A DNA stretch of 33,238 nt from Rhodospirillaceae bacterium (GCA_018699735.1 JABIRP010000109.1:1-33238); one strand, 5' to 3'; numbered from the stretch's first letter, positions 6,459-15,426 are shown. Made by a program: numbers and translations. The notes: generated by a model from the sequence alone, not told the origin.

Positions 6459-7586
6459 GGCGATCCCCTCGGCGAACATTACCTCGTATTCGTCCTGGGT
6501 CGGGATTTTCGGGTTCAGGAAATGGCACGCGTCGGTCATGCAATGTTTCGCCAAGGCCGGGATCATATCGTTGGTCACCCCCATCTCCCCAAGATTGGCC
6601 GGCAGTTCTAGGGTGATGTTGAAGTCCGTGATCCAGTCGGCGATATCGGCCCCTTCAGCCAATCCCATGGCCCAGCGCAGGCGCTTGTATTTGTCGCCGA
6701 CATGATCAGCGTTGAACCGCAAGACAGTCGGCAGCAGCACCGCGTTAAGGGTCCCGTGATGCAGACGCATTTCCTGGTCGGCGCCGATTGCATGGCTCAT
6801 GGAGTGCACGGCACCTAACCCTTTGGCAAAAGCCATCGCTCCTTCGCTCGCCGCCATCATCATATTCCAGCGAGCTTCGCGGTCCTGTCCGTCGTCGACG
6901 GCTCGCTTGAGGTAGGTAACAACGCGCTCGAGACCATCCAATCCGATTGCCGCCGCCGGCGGATTGACGACCGGTGTGCAATAGGCCTCGATACAATGGG
7001 CCATCGCGTCCATGCCCGTTGCCGCCGTAAGATATTTTGGTAAGCCGAGCGTCAGCGCCGGGTCACAAATCGCCATTTTTGGGATGAGATTGGCACTACC
7101 AATGACGACCTTGTGCCCATCCTCGGTGATAATGACAGCGCCACCCCCAACCTCGCTGCCGGTTCCGGCGGTGGTCGGGATCGCGATGTTCGGTGGCGCC
7201 ACGCCGATTGAATTGCGACCGCCATTGACCACCGACCAGTCGTTGATCGGCCCGTCGTGGGTCGCTGTCAAAGCGACCGCTTTGCCGAGATCTATCGATG
7301 ACCCGCCGCCAAGCGAGATGATCCCATCGCAATCGTTCTCGCGATAGAGCGCCAAGGCATCCCGTACCGCCAATTCGGTCGGATTGCTCGGAGTTTCATC
7401 GAAGACCGTCACACTCACATCGTTTGGAAGAACGCCGCGAATCTGATCGAAAATGCCACTGGCCACGATGCCTTTGTCGGTACAAATCAGCGGCCGGGTT
7501 ATTCCGTTTCGCGCGAGCGCGTCGCCCAAAACCTTGATCGCACCGAAATCTATTTCCATTAGCGTTGGGTAGGTGATGGTGGCCAT
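6453..7586 (-). CDS. Iron-containing alcohol dehydrogenase (group III ADH)
   Basis: An NAD(P)-dependent, iron-containing alcohol dehydrogenase of 377 residues. The nucleotide-binding motif GGGSSIDLGK is at 93-102 and PTTAGTGSEV at 137-146. The metal ligands by alignment to FucO-type enzymes are Asp193 and His197 (TGMDAMAH), His261 (GAVHSMSH) and His277 (LHHGTLNA). All four are present, so the enzyme should be active. The family includes short-chain alcohol, lactaldehyde, 4-hydroxybutyrate and phosphonoacetaldehyde-related dehydrogenases; I cannot choose between them. It has a purine-rich ribosome site (GAAAGAAGAAGAC before the ATG). It lies 117 bases downstream of dtd and 87 bases upstream of the acyl-CoA dehydrogenase pair on the same strand. 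A catabolic unit that oxidises a hydroxyacid or alcohol and then its CoA thioester is a reasonable inference. Confidence 0.9.
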   Translation of the reverse strand: MATITYPTLMEIDFGAIKVLGDALARNGITRPLICTDKGIVASGIFDQIRGVLPNDVSVTVFDETPSNPTELAVRDALALYRENDCDGIISLGGGSSIDLGKAVALTATHDGPINDWSVVNGGRNSIGVAPPNIAIPTTAGTGSEVGGGAVIITEDGHKVVIGSANLIPKMAICDPALTLGLPKYLTAATGMDAMAHCIEAYCTPVVNPPAAAIGLDGLERVVTYLKRAVDDGQDREARWNMMMAASEGAMAFAKGLGAVHSMSHAIGADQEMRLHHGTLNAVLLPTVLRFNADHVGDKYKRLRWAMGLAEGADIADWITDFNITLELPANLGEMGVTNDMIPALAKHCMTDACHFLNPKIPTQDEYEVMFAEGIAG

Positions 7587-7703
7587 GTCTTCTTCTTTCC
7601 GTTGCTTAAAACTCTATATGGCTAGGGTGTGATCTTGACCGGCATTGACCCCGCTGTGAACACCTGCATCGAAAGATAAACGCTGGCAGGCGGTTGATCG
7701 ATG

Positions 7704-8147
7704 TCATGCACGAGTATCAAGCCAGATGGTCACCGGGCCATCGTTCACCAATGCGACTTTCATTTCGGCCGCGAAGCGCCCGGTCGCGACCGGGATGCCC
7801 TCTGTCGCCAAACCGTCCGCGAGACGCGTGACCAGAGCCGCCGCCCGTTCCGGCTCTTCTGCCTTGGCGTAACTCGGCCGGTTACCCTTACGAGTATCTG
7901 CCGCAAGCGTGAACTGGCTGACCACCAGAGCCGCACCAGAAACATCTTGGATCGAACGATTCATCTTGCCGGCGTCGTCTGAGAAAATTCGAAGTTTGGA
8001 GATTTTAGCCACAAGTTTGTCGGCATCGGCTTCGCTATCCCCCTCTACCGCGCAGGCCAAAACCAAAAGCCCCGCTCCAATGTCTCCAACGATTTCCGTC
8101 CCCACCGTCACACTCGCCTGCTCGACCCTTTGTATCAATGCGCGCAT
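7704..8147 (-). CDS. dtd: D-aminoacyl-tRNA deacylase
   Basis: Dtd removes D-amino acids (and misacylated glycine) from tRNA in the cytoplasm, a proofreading step of translation. The hallmark SQFTLA motif is at residues 77-82 and the NDGPVT motif, with the Gly-cisPro pair that enforces chirality, is at 135-140. Length is 147 residues, matching the usual 145. I placed the start at the internal ATG (8147) rather than the longest frame from 8306. It gives the canonical [13 protein letters not shown] opening and is preceded by a strong purine-rich site (GAGAGGGGGGAGAGC). The gene is divergent from mlaA with a shared 113-base control region, and may read through into the alcohol dehydrogenase gene downstream. 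Confidence 0.96.
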   Translation of the reverse strand: MRALIQRVEQASVTVGTEIVGDIGAGLLVLACAVEGDSEADADKLVAKISKLRIFSDDAGKMNRSIQDVSGAALVVSQFTLAADTRKGNRPSYAKAEEPERAAALVTRLADGLATEGIPVATGRFAAEMKVALVNDGPVTIWLDTRA

Positions 8148-8260
8148 GCTCTCCCCCCTCTCAAAAGTGTGTTTTACCACATCCCTGTCGGCACCCCAGT
8201 TGGCCAGACCCGCCGAGACTGCTACCTTTAGCATCACCGGTCTAGATACAGGGGGCGAGC

Positions 8261-9058
8261 ATGATTGATAAAAGAATGGCTTTCTCGACCGTACAGGCCA
8301 TCGCATTGGCTGTCGTACTTACCGTTCAAGCACCAGGAGACACCCTGGCACAAAGCGCGAGCGGAAACCAAACAAGCGCAAGCGATACCGCAAAACCATC
8401 GCCTCTCGACACCAATTGGGACAAAGAAGAAGAATCCCGGTCCGACCCGTTGGAGTTCCTCAATCGACCGATTTCGGCCATAAACCGTTTCTTCCGCCAG
8501 GGTGTGCTGGACCCGGTCGTGAAGGCCTACAAGTTCGTGACACCGGATGCGGCAGAGATGGCACTTTCGGCCGCGGCATCGAACCTGACCGAGCCTTTCT
8601 CAATTGTCGGCGCTTTGATCGGCGGAGACCTGGAAGGCGCCGGGACCGCGACGGCCCGGTTTGTCGTCAATACCTCGATCGGTGTCGGTGGTCTCGCCGA
8701 TGTCGCTACTGCGGCCGGACTAAACTACTGCCGCGAGGATATTGGCCAAGGCTTGGCGCAGCAGGGGGTCGGGACTGGCCCCCATGTAGTCGCGCCGATC
8801 ATCGGACCCAGCAACCTGCGCGACCTGCCGGGCAAGTTGATCGAAGTTATCGTCAATCCACTGCCGCCCGGCGTAACTCTGGCCCAGGCCGGGGTCGAGT
8901 ATTCCGGCAAGCAGGAGAAGGTTGAGAAGTTAACCGAAAGCTCGATCGATCCTTACGTGACCGAGCGGGAGGCCTATGAGCAAAACCGGCTCTACGAGGT
9001 CAAAATCAAATGCGAGTTGCCAAGACCAAGTGAGGCGACAGCGCAAGGGAAAGACTAA
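8261..9058 (+). CDS. mlaA: MlaA (VacJ) family outer-membrane lipid-asymmetry protein
   Basis: MlaA removes mislocalised phospholipids from the outer leaflet of the outer membrane and hands them to MlaC and the MlaFEDB complex. The family signature DPLEFLNR is at residues 62-69, followed by [16 protein letters not shown] and by [17 protein letters not shown] signal peptide ends around Ala30; the leader has no lipobox cysteine, so this MlaA is probably not a classical lipoprotein, unlike the E. coli protein. The ATG at 8261 has a GGGGGCGAG ribosome site directly before it; ATG 8276 is an alternative. No other mla gene lies in the window. The last 4 bases overlap the stop of the convergent CoA-transferase gene. 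Confidence 0.9.
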   Translation: MIDKRMAFSTVQAIALAVVLTVQAPGDTLAQSASGNQTSASDTAKPSPLDTNWDKEEESRSDPLEFLNRPISAINRFFRQGVLDPVVKAYKFVTPDAAEMALSAAASNLTEPFSIVGALIGGDLEGAGTATARFVVNTSIGVGGLADVATAAGLNYCREDIGQGLAQQGVGTGPHVVAPIIGPSNLRDLPGKLIEVIVNPLPPGVTLAQAGVEYSGKQEKVEKLTESSIDPYVTEREAYEQNRLYEVKIKCELPRPSEATAQGKD

Positions 9059-10248
9059 ACCACGCTGTCTTCGTGCAATCGTGCGATTTCACCGTCATCA
9101 AGCTTGAGCACGTCACGCAACACGTCGTCCGTGTGTTCACCGAGTTCTGGCGGCGGCGTAATTTCGGTCGGTGACGCGGAGAGTTTAATCGGATTGCCGA
9201 CGGTCTTAAAGGCACCGCGCCGGCCATATTCGAGATCAACTATCATCTCTCGGGCTTTCAGATGCGGGTCGGCCAAAACCTCACCGGTATCCTGACAGGC
9301 GCCGCAGGGAACACCCGCATCACCCATCATCCGCATGATATCTTGTTTGCCGCGCGTGCGCGTCCACTCCGAGACGATACCGTCAAGTACTTCACGGTTT
9401 TCCCATCTCGTCTCCAAGGTCTCAAAACGCGCGTCTTCGGCCAGCTCCGGCATCCCGATCACCTCGGTAAAAGCCAGCCACATCTGCGGTTGGGCGAAGA
9501 TGTAGACGTAGTCGTTCGGGCCCCCCGGATGACAGGGATAGGTGGTACCAGGAACGTTCTGGCCGAGTTGATTGCCGGTTCGTGGGCGCACGGCACCAAA
9601 GCGTTGGTGGTCGCGCAAACTAACCCGGCATAGGTTAACCACAGCATCCTGCATGGAAACCTCAACCTCTTGGCCCAAGCCCGTCGTGTGGCGCTGCTGC
9701 AAAGCCGCCAGGACACCGATCACCGCATGCATACCGGTGCCGGAATCGCCGATCGACGGCCACACGTAAGTCGGCGGCCCATCCGCAAAGCCGGTCACGC
9801 TCATCGCCCCCCCCATGGCCTGGGCAATTGGCTCAAAACTCTTGAAATCAGCATAGGGGCCGTAGGTGCCGAAACCCTTGATGGTCGTGTAGATTAGGCC
9901 TGGATTGATTTCCTTCAGCACATCGTAACCCAGGCCCAAACGATCCAGCGCACCTGGCGAGAAATTCTCGACCAGCACGTCGGACTCCGAGATCAATTCC
10001 TTAAACAACCGTTTTCCCTCGTCCGATTTCAGGTTCAGGGTCAGGCTGCGTTTGTTTGCGTTGAGCACGAGAAAAAACAGGCTATCGCCATGTTCGTCCG
10101 CCATGTTCCGTCGGGCAACGTCACCGCCCCTCGGGTCCTCTAGCTTGATCACATCGGCGCCAAAGAAGCCCAAAATCTGCGCACAGGCTGGGCCGGCCTG
10201 ATTGTGTGTCATATCGATGACACGGATACCGTCTAGCGCCGTATTCAT
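9055..10248 (-). CDS. Class III (CaiB/BaiF) CoA-transferase, Frc-like
   Basis: A family III CoA-transferase of 397 residues, which moves CoA between two carboxylic acids through aspartyl-CoA anhydride intermediates. Asp168 in WPSIGDSGTGMH matches the catalytic Asp169 of formyl-CoA transferase (Frc). Several Frc-like blocks are visible: GPACAQILGFFGADVIKLE near the N-terminus, LVENFSPGALDRLG, and VSMQDAVVNLCRVSLRDHQR. However the glycine-rich GGGGQ active-site loop of true Frc is absent; the corresponding stretch reads NQLGQNVPGTTYP. No oxalyl-CoA decarboxylase is nearby, so oxalate degradation should not be assumed. An AAGGA ribosome site precedes the start. The gene is divergent from the TfdA-like dioxygenase, suggesting shared regulation and possibly a shared pathway. 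Confidence 0.9.
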   Translation of the reverse strand: MNTALDGIRVIDMTHNQAGPACAQILGFFGADVIKLEDPRGGDVARRNMADEHGDSLFFLVLNANKRSLTLNLKSDEGKRLFKELISESDVLVENFSPGALDRLGLGYDVLKEINPGLIYTTIKGFGTYGPYADFKSFEPIAQAMGGAMSVTGFADGPPTYVWPSIGDSGTGMHAVIGVLAALQQRHTTGLGQEVEVSMQDAVVNLCRVSLRDHQRFGAVRPRTGNQLGQNVPGTTYPCHPGGPNDYVYIFAQPQMWLAFTEVIGMPELAEDARFETLETRWENREVLDGIVSEWTRTRGKQDIMRMMGDAGVPCGACQDTGEVLADPHLKAREMIVDLEYGRRGAFKTVGNPIKLSASPTEITPPPELGEHTDDVLRDVLKLDDGEIARLHEDSVV

Positions 10249-10404
10249 TGTAAATTTCCTTCGGGGCGGTTGAAGCCAGCAGCAAGCCTAGAACAAATCC
10301 CACCCGCTGCCGCCAACTTTTAGTAAGAAATTTCACCAAACATTGCGATGCCCAGCGATGAGCCCCATACTTTCGGTCCCACCAAATTTTGGGAACCGCG
10401 TGAC

Positions 10405-11283
10405 ATGGCACTGACGATCAAGCAAATTGGACCCTGCTTTGCTGGTGAGGCCGAAGGGATAGATTTGACCGCCCCGCTGTCTGAGGGGGATGTGGCGGCC
10501 ATCCATGCCGGCATGAATGAGCACGCGGTTCTAGTATTTCGAGATCAGATACTGGACAACGACCAACACCTTGCCCTTTCCCGCAGTCTTGGAGAAATCG
10601 AACCGGCGTTCGACACCAGCCTACGGACGCCCGAGGAAATTCGGCTCTCCACCAATTTTGCGGACGTTTCCAATCTCGACAAAGAAAACCAACCCTTCTC
10701 GCGAGAAGACAGGCGACGGTTGTTCTCCATGGGCAATCGGCTTTGGCATTCCGACAGCTCCTTCAAAACGGTACCGGCAAAATACTCACTCTTGTACGCG
10801 CATAAGATTCCCTCGAAAGGCGGAAACACGGAATTCGCCGATATGCGGGCTGCCTACGATGCCCTCGATGACGAGATGAAAGAACAAATCGAAGGGCTGG
10901 TTTGCGAACACTCGCAGGTTTATTCACGTGCCAAGGTCGGCTTCCATGAGTTCTCCGATGCGGAACGGGAGCGTTTCAAACCCGTCCGGCAAGTTTTGGT
11001 CCGGACCCACCCCGAAACCGGACGAAAATCGCTATATCTGTCATCCCACGCGGGATCCATCCTCGGCTGGCCAATACCGGAGGCCAATGTATTCCTGTTG
11101 GACCTGTTTGAGCACGCAACCCAACGCCAGTTCGTCTTTGTTCAAAAATGGCGGGTCCACGATCTGGTGATATGGGACAACCGGCGAACCATGCATCGTG
11201 CACGGCCGTTTCCAGCCGAAGAACGTAGAGATATGCGGCGCACCACCTTGGTTGGAGAGGGCCCAACCGTCCAGGCGATTTAG
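10405..11283 (+). CDS. TfdA-like 2-oxoglutarate-dependent dioxygenase
   Basis: A TauD/TfdA-family dioxygenase that resembles 2,4-dichlorophenoxyacetate dioxygenase (TfdA) over most of its length. Visible common blocks include LWHSDSSF, GGNTEFADMRAAYDAL, LVRTHPETGRKSLYLSSHA and DLVIWDNRRTMHRARPF. Iron ligands are His115 and Asp117 (LWHSDSS) and His264 (TMHRAR); Arg275 or Arg279 should bind 2-oxoglutarate. TfdA-type enzymes cleave aryloxyalkanoate ethers, but alphaproteobacterial relatives often act on unknown natural substrates. I placed the start at ATG 10405, giving 292 residues and the MALTIKQIGP opening, with GGGA ten bases upstream. ATG 10348 would add 19 residues unlike the family. Divergent from the CoA-transferase; ends 12 bases from the convergent ABC1 kinase gene. 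Confidence 0.87.
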   Translation: MALTIKQIGPCFAGEAEGIDLTAPLSEGDVAAIHAGMNEHAVLVFRDQILDNDQHLALSRSLGEIEPAFDTSLRTPEEIRLSTNFADVSNLDKENQPFSREDRRRLFSMGNRLWHSDSSFKTVPAKYSLLYAHKIPSKGGNTEFADMRAAYDALDDEMKEQIEGLVCEHSQVYSRAKVGFHEFSDAERERFKPVRQVLVRTHPETGRKSLYLSSHAGSILGWPIPEANVFLLDLFEHATQRQFVFVQKWRVHDLVIWDNRRTMHRARPFPAEERRDMRRTTLVGEGPTVQAI

Positions 11284-11295
11284 CCTCCTCAGGCT

Positions 11296-12648
11296 TCATA
11301 GCGCGTCTGGAACACCGGCTTCAACGAGTGCGGCCGACTGGCGTTCTGCCAACACATCCACGTCGAAATCCTCGATCAAAGCGTGGAACATCCGATACCA
11401 GTTCACCTCCGCCTTCAGGTGCAAGAATACCGAACCTAGGCCGATTGCAGCGCGATCCATAAGCACGAACTCACGCGGCGGGCGCACCCCCTCTAGACGC
11501 CTGAGCTCGGCGTGAACCTTGGCCGCCACTTCGTGACCATAGACACCGCTCTCGGTCTCGTGGATGCGGCGCGCGCGGTCTTCCATCAGGGGGGCGTAGA
11601 GGAACCGCGCCCAGTGGTTCAAAACCTCAATCAATTCACGCGAGATGTTCTCGAAGCCCCAGGCGCGATAGGCCTCGACGGTCAGGTCCTCTTCATCCCG
11701 CGCCAACCCGTGATAGAGATCGATGACGCCCTTGACGAATTTCGGTGGAAAGACGCGGATGCAACCAAAATCCAGGAGGTTCACATCACCGTTGGGCCGC
11801 ATCGTGTAATTGCCCAGATGCGGGTCGCCGTGAATGACGCCGGTGTAATAGAACGGCACGTACCAGGCCCGAAACATGTTCAGAGCCACCCGGTTACGCA
11901 TCTCGATATCCGGGTTCTCCTCGATGAACTGCAAAAGCGGCACACCGTCGAGCCAGGTCATCGTCAAAAGTCGGTCGGTGGAGAGCCCATCGACAACGTC
12001 CGGCACGTGCACCCCCTTCACCTCTGACAGCATCTGGCGATAAAGCGCCATGTGCCGGGCTTCTCGGGCATAGTCGAGTTCCTCACGCAGGCGCGCTGAA
12101 AGTTCCTTGTGGATCTCCGAGGTCGAGATCGCGCTGTCGTAGCGCTCATAGATCGAGAAGACGAGCTTCAACTGCCGGAGATCCGCCTCAACCGCCGACG
12201 CCATGTCAGGATATTGCAGCTTGCAGGCAAGCGCCCGGCCATCCGACCCGATCGCCCGGTGAACCTGACCAAGAGAAGCGGCCGCAGTTGCCTCGTGTTC
12301 GAAGCTGGTGAAACGTGACTGCCAATCCGTGCCAAGCTCCGTGCGCATTCGCCGTCTGACGAAAGGCCACCCCATCGACGGTGCATTCGACTGCAATTGG
12401 CGCAGTTCGTCGACATATTCACGCGGCAATGCGTCGGGAACAGTGGCAAGGATCTGTGCCACTTTCATCAGCGGCCCCTTCAGGCCACCAAGCGCCGCCT
12501 TCAGCTCCGCCGCATGCGCGCCCTTGTCCAGCTTGAGGCCAAGATAGCGCTGACCGGCGACACGAGCCGCAAGCCCGCCAACCGCGCCGGTCACCTTTGC
12601 GTATCGGCGAACCCGGCCACCGAGCGTATTGCTTTCATCATTTGCCAT
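11296..12648 (-). CDS. ABC1/UbiB (ADCK) family atypical kinase
   Basis: An atypical protein-kinase-like ATPase of the ABC1/UbiB/COQ8 family, members of which support ubiquinone biosynthesis or act on lipids. Family features in order: the N-terminal motif reads Lys62-Val-Ala-Gln65, a variant of the usual KxGQ; the alanine-rich nucleotide loop AAAS at 122-125; the Lys143 ion-pair lysine; the catalytic-loop HGDPHLGNY; and the metal-binding LLDFG. Length is 450 residues. No C-terminal pair of transmembrane helices of the E. coli UbiB kind is obvious, so it is probably soluble or peripherally bound. It is not in a ubiE-ubiB operon and may be a paralogue of the true UbiB. It shares an 84-base divergent control region with the ArsR-type C-terminal domain gene. 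Confidence 0.88.
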   Translation of the reverse strand: MANDESNTLGGRVRRYAKVTGAVGGLAARVAGQRYLGLKLDKGAHAAELKAALGGLKGPLMKVAQILATVPDALPREYVDELRQLQSNAPSMGWPFVRRRMRTELGTDWQSRFTSFEHEATAAASLGQVHRAIGSDGRALACKLQYPDMASAVEADLRQLKLVFSIYERYDSAISTSEIHKELSARLREELDYAREARHMALYRQMLSEVKGVHVPDVVDGLSTDRLLTMTWLDGVPLLQFIEENPDIEMRNRVALNMFRAWYVPFYYTGVIHGDPHLGNYTMRPNGDVNLLDFGCIRVFPPKFVKGVIDLYHGLARDEEDLTVEAYRAWGFENISRELIEVLNHWARFLYAPLMEDRARRIHETESGVYGHEVAAKVHAELRRLEGVRPPREFVLMDRAAIGLGSVFLHLKAEVNWYRMFHALIEDFDVDVLAERQSAALVEAGVPDAL

Positions 12649-12732
12649 GAACCAAAGGATAGGGTGGAACGGCTCGGATGTCAGCGGCTAGCCGCAGCAT
12701 TTGTTGCATCATGCACTGTGTTGGAGCACCCT

Positions 12733-13137
12733 ATGCCAATGAGCGAACGGCACCCAAACCGACATGTGCGAACCTGCTACGACCATCTGGCAGGCGTGGT
12801 TGCGGTTGCCCTTACCGACGCCCTGGTCGAGCACGGTCATATTGTTCAGTCGGACCGGGATTTCGAACTGACGCCGCGCGGCGACGCATTCCTGAAGAGT
12901 ATCGGTGTCGACGTTAACGGGGCCCGGGAGTCCAAACGTCTGTTTGCCCGCACCTGCCTGGACCTAACCGAACGCCGACCGCATATCGCTGGCGCCCTTG
13001 GTGCTGCGTTGCTGGCTCGCGCTTTCGAATTCGGCTGGGTCGAGCGCACGACGGGCCGCTCTCTGGCACTAACCGATAAGGGACAGCGAGAGATGAGCGG
13101 GCGGCTCGGGTTGACCCTCCCCAACACCACCAACTGA
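12733..13137 (+). CDS. Stand-alone ArsR-type C-terminal domain (no winged helix)
   Basis: The 134-residue product resembles the C-terminal half of a group of roughly 220-residue ArsR-family regulators. The landmarks are RTCYDHLAGVVAVALTDAL, then FELTPRGDAFL, RTCLDLTERRPHIAGALGAALL and a final LALTDKGQREM. The N-terminal winged helix-turn-helix expected before the RTCYDHLAG motif is absent. The start at ATG 12733 has a well-placed GGAG six bases upstream, and only 84 bases separate it from the divergent ABC1 kinase start. The frame extends further upstream but only as antisense of the kinase gene, with no helix-turn-helix pattern. It may be a ligand-sensing or dimerising relic, a partner for a full-length regulator elsewhere, or a truncated gene kept by chance. 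Family reading is fairly sure; function is not. Confidence 0.72.
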   Translation: MPMSERHPNRHVRTCYDHLAGVVAVALTDALVEHGHIVQSDRDFELTPRGDAFLKSIGVDVNGARESKRLFARTCLDLTERRPHIAGALGAALLARAFEFGWVERTTGRSLALTDKGQREMSGRLGLTLPNTTN

Positions 13138-13141
13138 TCCC

Positions 13142-14050
13142 TTACATAATTGGGGCCGCTGGATCCTCTCCCTCGCGCTTTTGATGCTTCCAGGGCCCGG
13201 CGTAACCGCCTGACCAATCGGGTGGCAGCTCGCAGCCCCGCGGATCATGACTGGCAAACCGGGCTGCCTCGCCGCGCACGATCCGGCCTTCGTATTCGCT
13301 CGGAATTGGATTGACCACATAGGGCATGGAATCGGCGGAGGAATAAACGTTCAACAGCAGCGGCCGCATGCGATCTGACATATTGCGGGCCGAGCCGTGG
13401 ATCACCCGGCTGTTCAGCAACACGAGTGATCCGGCAGCCCCTTCCAGGCTGATCACCCGGTCTTGCCATCCGGCTGCCAGGTCCTCCTCCTGAATGCGAA
13501 GCGTCCAATTGCCGTCCTTGTCATACATCGAGTGCATCGGGCCCTCGTGTGAGCCCTTTATCGCCAAGAGAGGTCCCTGCTCTTTGTCGCAGTCCTGCAG
13601 GTAGAGACCGACCGTCATCGGGCTGTAATCCGTGTGTGGCCAGGCGGGAATATCATGATGCCAGTCGAATTTATGCCCGCCCTTGGGCCATTTGAAATTG
13701 AGCTTGGAATGATAAAATTTCACATCGGGGCCGCACACATCGGCCGCCACGTCGGCTGCCGGCGACTGACTGGCAAACTCCCAAAACGTCGGGTGATGGG
13801 TAACCGGACTGGTCAGGCGGCGCAGTCTCGGCGTGTCGGGCCCATGACCGTCCTCCAGGACGAATTTCCCGTCGTTGGCCGAAACCTTTCGGCTTGCGTC
13901 GATTATCTCGTCCATTGCGGCGCGCAATCGTTTCAGCCAACCGGCATCGATCACGTTTTCAACCACAGCCGCACCCTCGGCAAAAAATTGGTCCCGGATG
14001 GCGGCAGACATGATCTTGGTTGGATGTTTCAAGACTTCGGCTGGGAGCAT
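13142..14050 (-). CDS. Phytanoyl-CoA dioxygenase (PhyH)-family protein
   Basis: A 2-oxoglutarate Fe(II) oxygenase of the PhyH family, whose members hydroxylate acyl-CoAs, ectoine, halogenated or other small molecules. The HxD motif is in FDWHHDIPAWPHTDY, roughly residues 129-143, and the distal histidine is in LLNSRVIHGSARNMSDRMRP, which also holds a likely 2-oxoglutarate-binding arginine. The double-stranded beta-helix core is complete; length is 302 residues. Two starts are close: ATG 14065 and ATG 14050. I prefer 14050 because a GGAG lies nine bases upstream, inside the longer reading. The gene is divergent from the Tet-type exporter and ends 4 bases from the convergent ArsR-type domain gene. 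The substrate is unknown; ectoine is unlikely to be assigned from context, since no ectABC is nearby. Confidence 0.85.
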   Translation of the reverse strand: MLPAEVLKHPTKIMSAAIRDQFFAEGAAVVENVIDAGWLKRLRAAMDEIIDASRKVSANDGKFVLEDGHGPDTPRLRRLTSPVTHHPTFWEFASQSPAADVAADVCGPDVKFYHSKLNFKWPKGGHKFDWHHDIPAWPHTDYSPMTVGLYLQDCDKEQGPLLAIKGSHEGPMHSMYDKDGNWTLRIQEEDLAAGWQDRVISLEGAAGSLVLLNSRVIHGSARNMSDRMRPLLLNVYSSADSMPYVVNPIPSEYEGRIVRGEAARFASHDPRGCELPPDWSGGYAGPWKHQKREGEDPAAPIM

Positions 14051-14152
14051 GATGAAGATCTCCATAGCTGAACTGAGTAGTGATCTACGATTTTGCCATA
14101 CTTTCAGAGCGTTTGTGTGGCAGAAACAGCGTGAAATCTACCAGGACTTCGC

Positions 14153-15397
14153 ATGACCGCAAACGCCACGCCACCGCCGTCTCCTTCGCCACGACCGCAT
14201 GCGGTGGCCTTCGTCTTCGTCACCGTACTGATCGACGCCATGGGTATCGGCATCATCATTCCAGTGACGCCCGATCTGATCAAAGAATTGGCGGACCTGC
14301 CGATTTCCGGAGCGGCGCTCTGGGGCGGGTATCTGAGTTTCATCTACGCCCTGATGCAGTTCGCTTTCGCCCCGGTGCTTGGAAACCTATCAGACCGATT
14401 CGGGCGGCGTCCGGTGTTGCTGGTTTCGCTCGCGGCGTTGACGGTCGATTATCTGATCATGGGTCTGGCCCCAACCCTTGTCCTGCTTTTTGTTGGCCGC
14501 CTGCTCGCCGGGATTGCCGGTGCGACCCATTCGACCGCCAACGCCTATATGGCGGATATCAGCGCTCCGTCAGAGCGTGCCAAGAATTTCGGCCTGCTTG
14601 GCGCCGCCTTCGGGGTCGGTTTCATCATCGGCCCAGTCGTCGGGGGTGTGGTTGGTGAGATTGGCACCCGGGCACCGTTTTTCGCCGCCGCCGGGCTTGC
14701 CGCAGCGAATTTTCTTTACGGTGCCGTTGTGTTGCCGGAAACCTTACCCGCTGATAAACGCCGCGTCTTCGCCTGGCGTCGAGCCAATCCGCTGGGCGTC
14801 GCCCGGCAGATCGCGAAATCCCCAACCGTTACCTGGTTTTTCGCCGCGTACTTTCTTTTTACGCTCGCTCACTTTGTTTACGCCGCCATCTGGGCCTATT
14901 ACGCCAAAGAGGTGTTTAGCTGGTCGAACGCCGAGGTCGGTCTGTCGCTGGCCGCTGTTGGCGTCGGGTTCGCCGTCGTCCAGGGCTGGTTGATCCGCTA
15001 CATGTTGCCCAGATGGGGAGAGGCACGCACGACCCTGGCAGGTTTCATCTTCAGCATCATCGGTCTGGTCGCCGTCAGTTTCGCCACCGAGGGCTGGGTG
15101 ATTTATCTGTTCATCCCCGTCATGGCCCTCGGCGCGGTGGTCACCCCCGCCCTAATCGCCTTGATGGCGAACCGGGTGAGCGACGACGCCCAGGGCGAGT
15201 TGCAAGGCGCATTGACCAGCGTCGCCGGCATCACACTGATCCTCAGTCCCTTGATCATGACCCAATTGTTTGCATTCTTCTCAGGCCCAGAAACCCCGAT
15301 CTACTTCCCAGGCGCACCGTTCTTGGTGGCCGCAATCTTAATGCTGGCAGCTTTGGTGCCGTTCGGTTTGGGGTTGAGGCGAGAGCCGCGAAAATAG
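14153..15397 (+). CDS. MFS transporter, TCR/Tet (DHA1) type
   Basis: An inner-membrane proton-coupled exporter of the major facilitator superfamily with about 12 transmembrane helices over 414 residues. The cytoplasmic motif A reads [14 protein letters not shown] after helix 2, the drug-antiporter motif C appears as [18 protein letters not shown] in helix 5, and the first helix holds [21 protein letters not shown], characteristic of TetA-like proteins. The family includes real tetracycline pumps, but many chromosomal relatives do not confer tetracycline resistance, so I do not call it tetA. It is divergent from the PhyH-type oxygenase. Its 3' end faces the peptide-transport operon across a palindromic element. 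Confidence 0.88.
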   Translation: MTANATPPPSPSPRPHAVAFVFVTVLIDAMGIGIIIPVTPDLIKELADLPISGAALWGGYLSFIYALMQFAFAPVLGNLSDRFGRRPVLLVSLAALTVDYLIMGLAPTLVLLFVGRLLAGIAGATHSTANAYMADISAPSERAKNFGLLGAAFGVGFIIGPVVGGVVGEIGTRAPFFAAAGLAAANFLYGAVVLPETLPADKRRVFAWRRANPLGVARQIAKSPTVTWFFAAYFLFTLAHFVYAAIWAYYAKEVFSWSNAEVGLSLAAVGVGFAVVQGWLIRYMLPRWGEARTTLAGFIFSIIGLVAVSFATEGWVIYLFIPVMALGAVVTPALIALMANRVSDDAQGELQGALTSVAGITLILSPLIMTQLFAFFSGPETPIYFPGAPFLVAAILMLAALVPFGLGLRREPRK

Positions 15398-15426
15398 AGA
15401 TCAACGTTATACATTTTCGAAATTCA

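Noticed and set aside
9055-10248. Oxalate degradation locus (frc-oxc)
   Set aside because: No oxalyl-CoA decarboxylase gene is present and the GGGGQ loop of Frc is missing.
12397-12732. N-terminal extension of the ArsR-type domain gene
   Set aside because: It runs antisense through the ABC1 kinase start and shows no winged-helix pattern; the ribosome site supports ATG 12733.
14153-15397. Tetracycline resistance gene tetA
   Set aside because: The family is right, but chromosomal Tet-type exporters are common and nothing shows tetracycline specificity; no tetR is adjacent.
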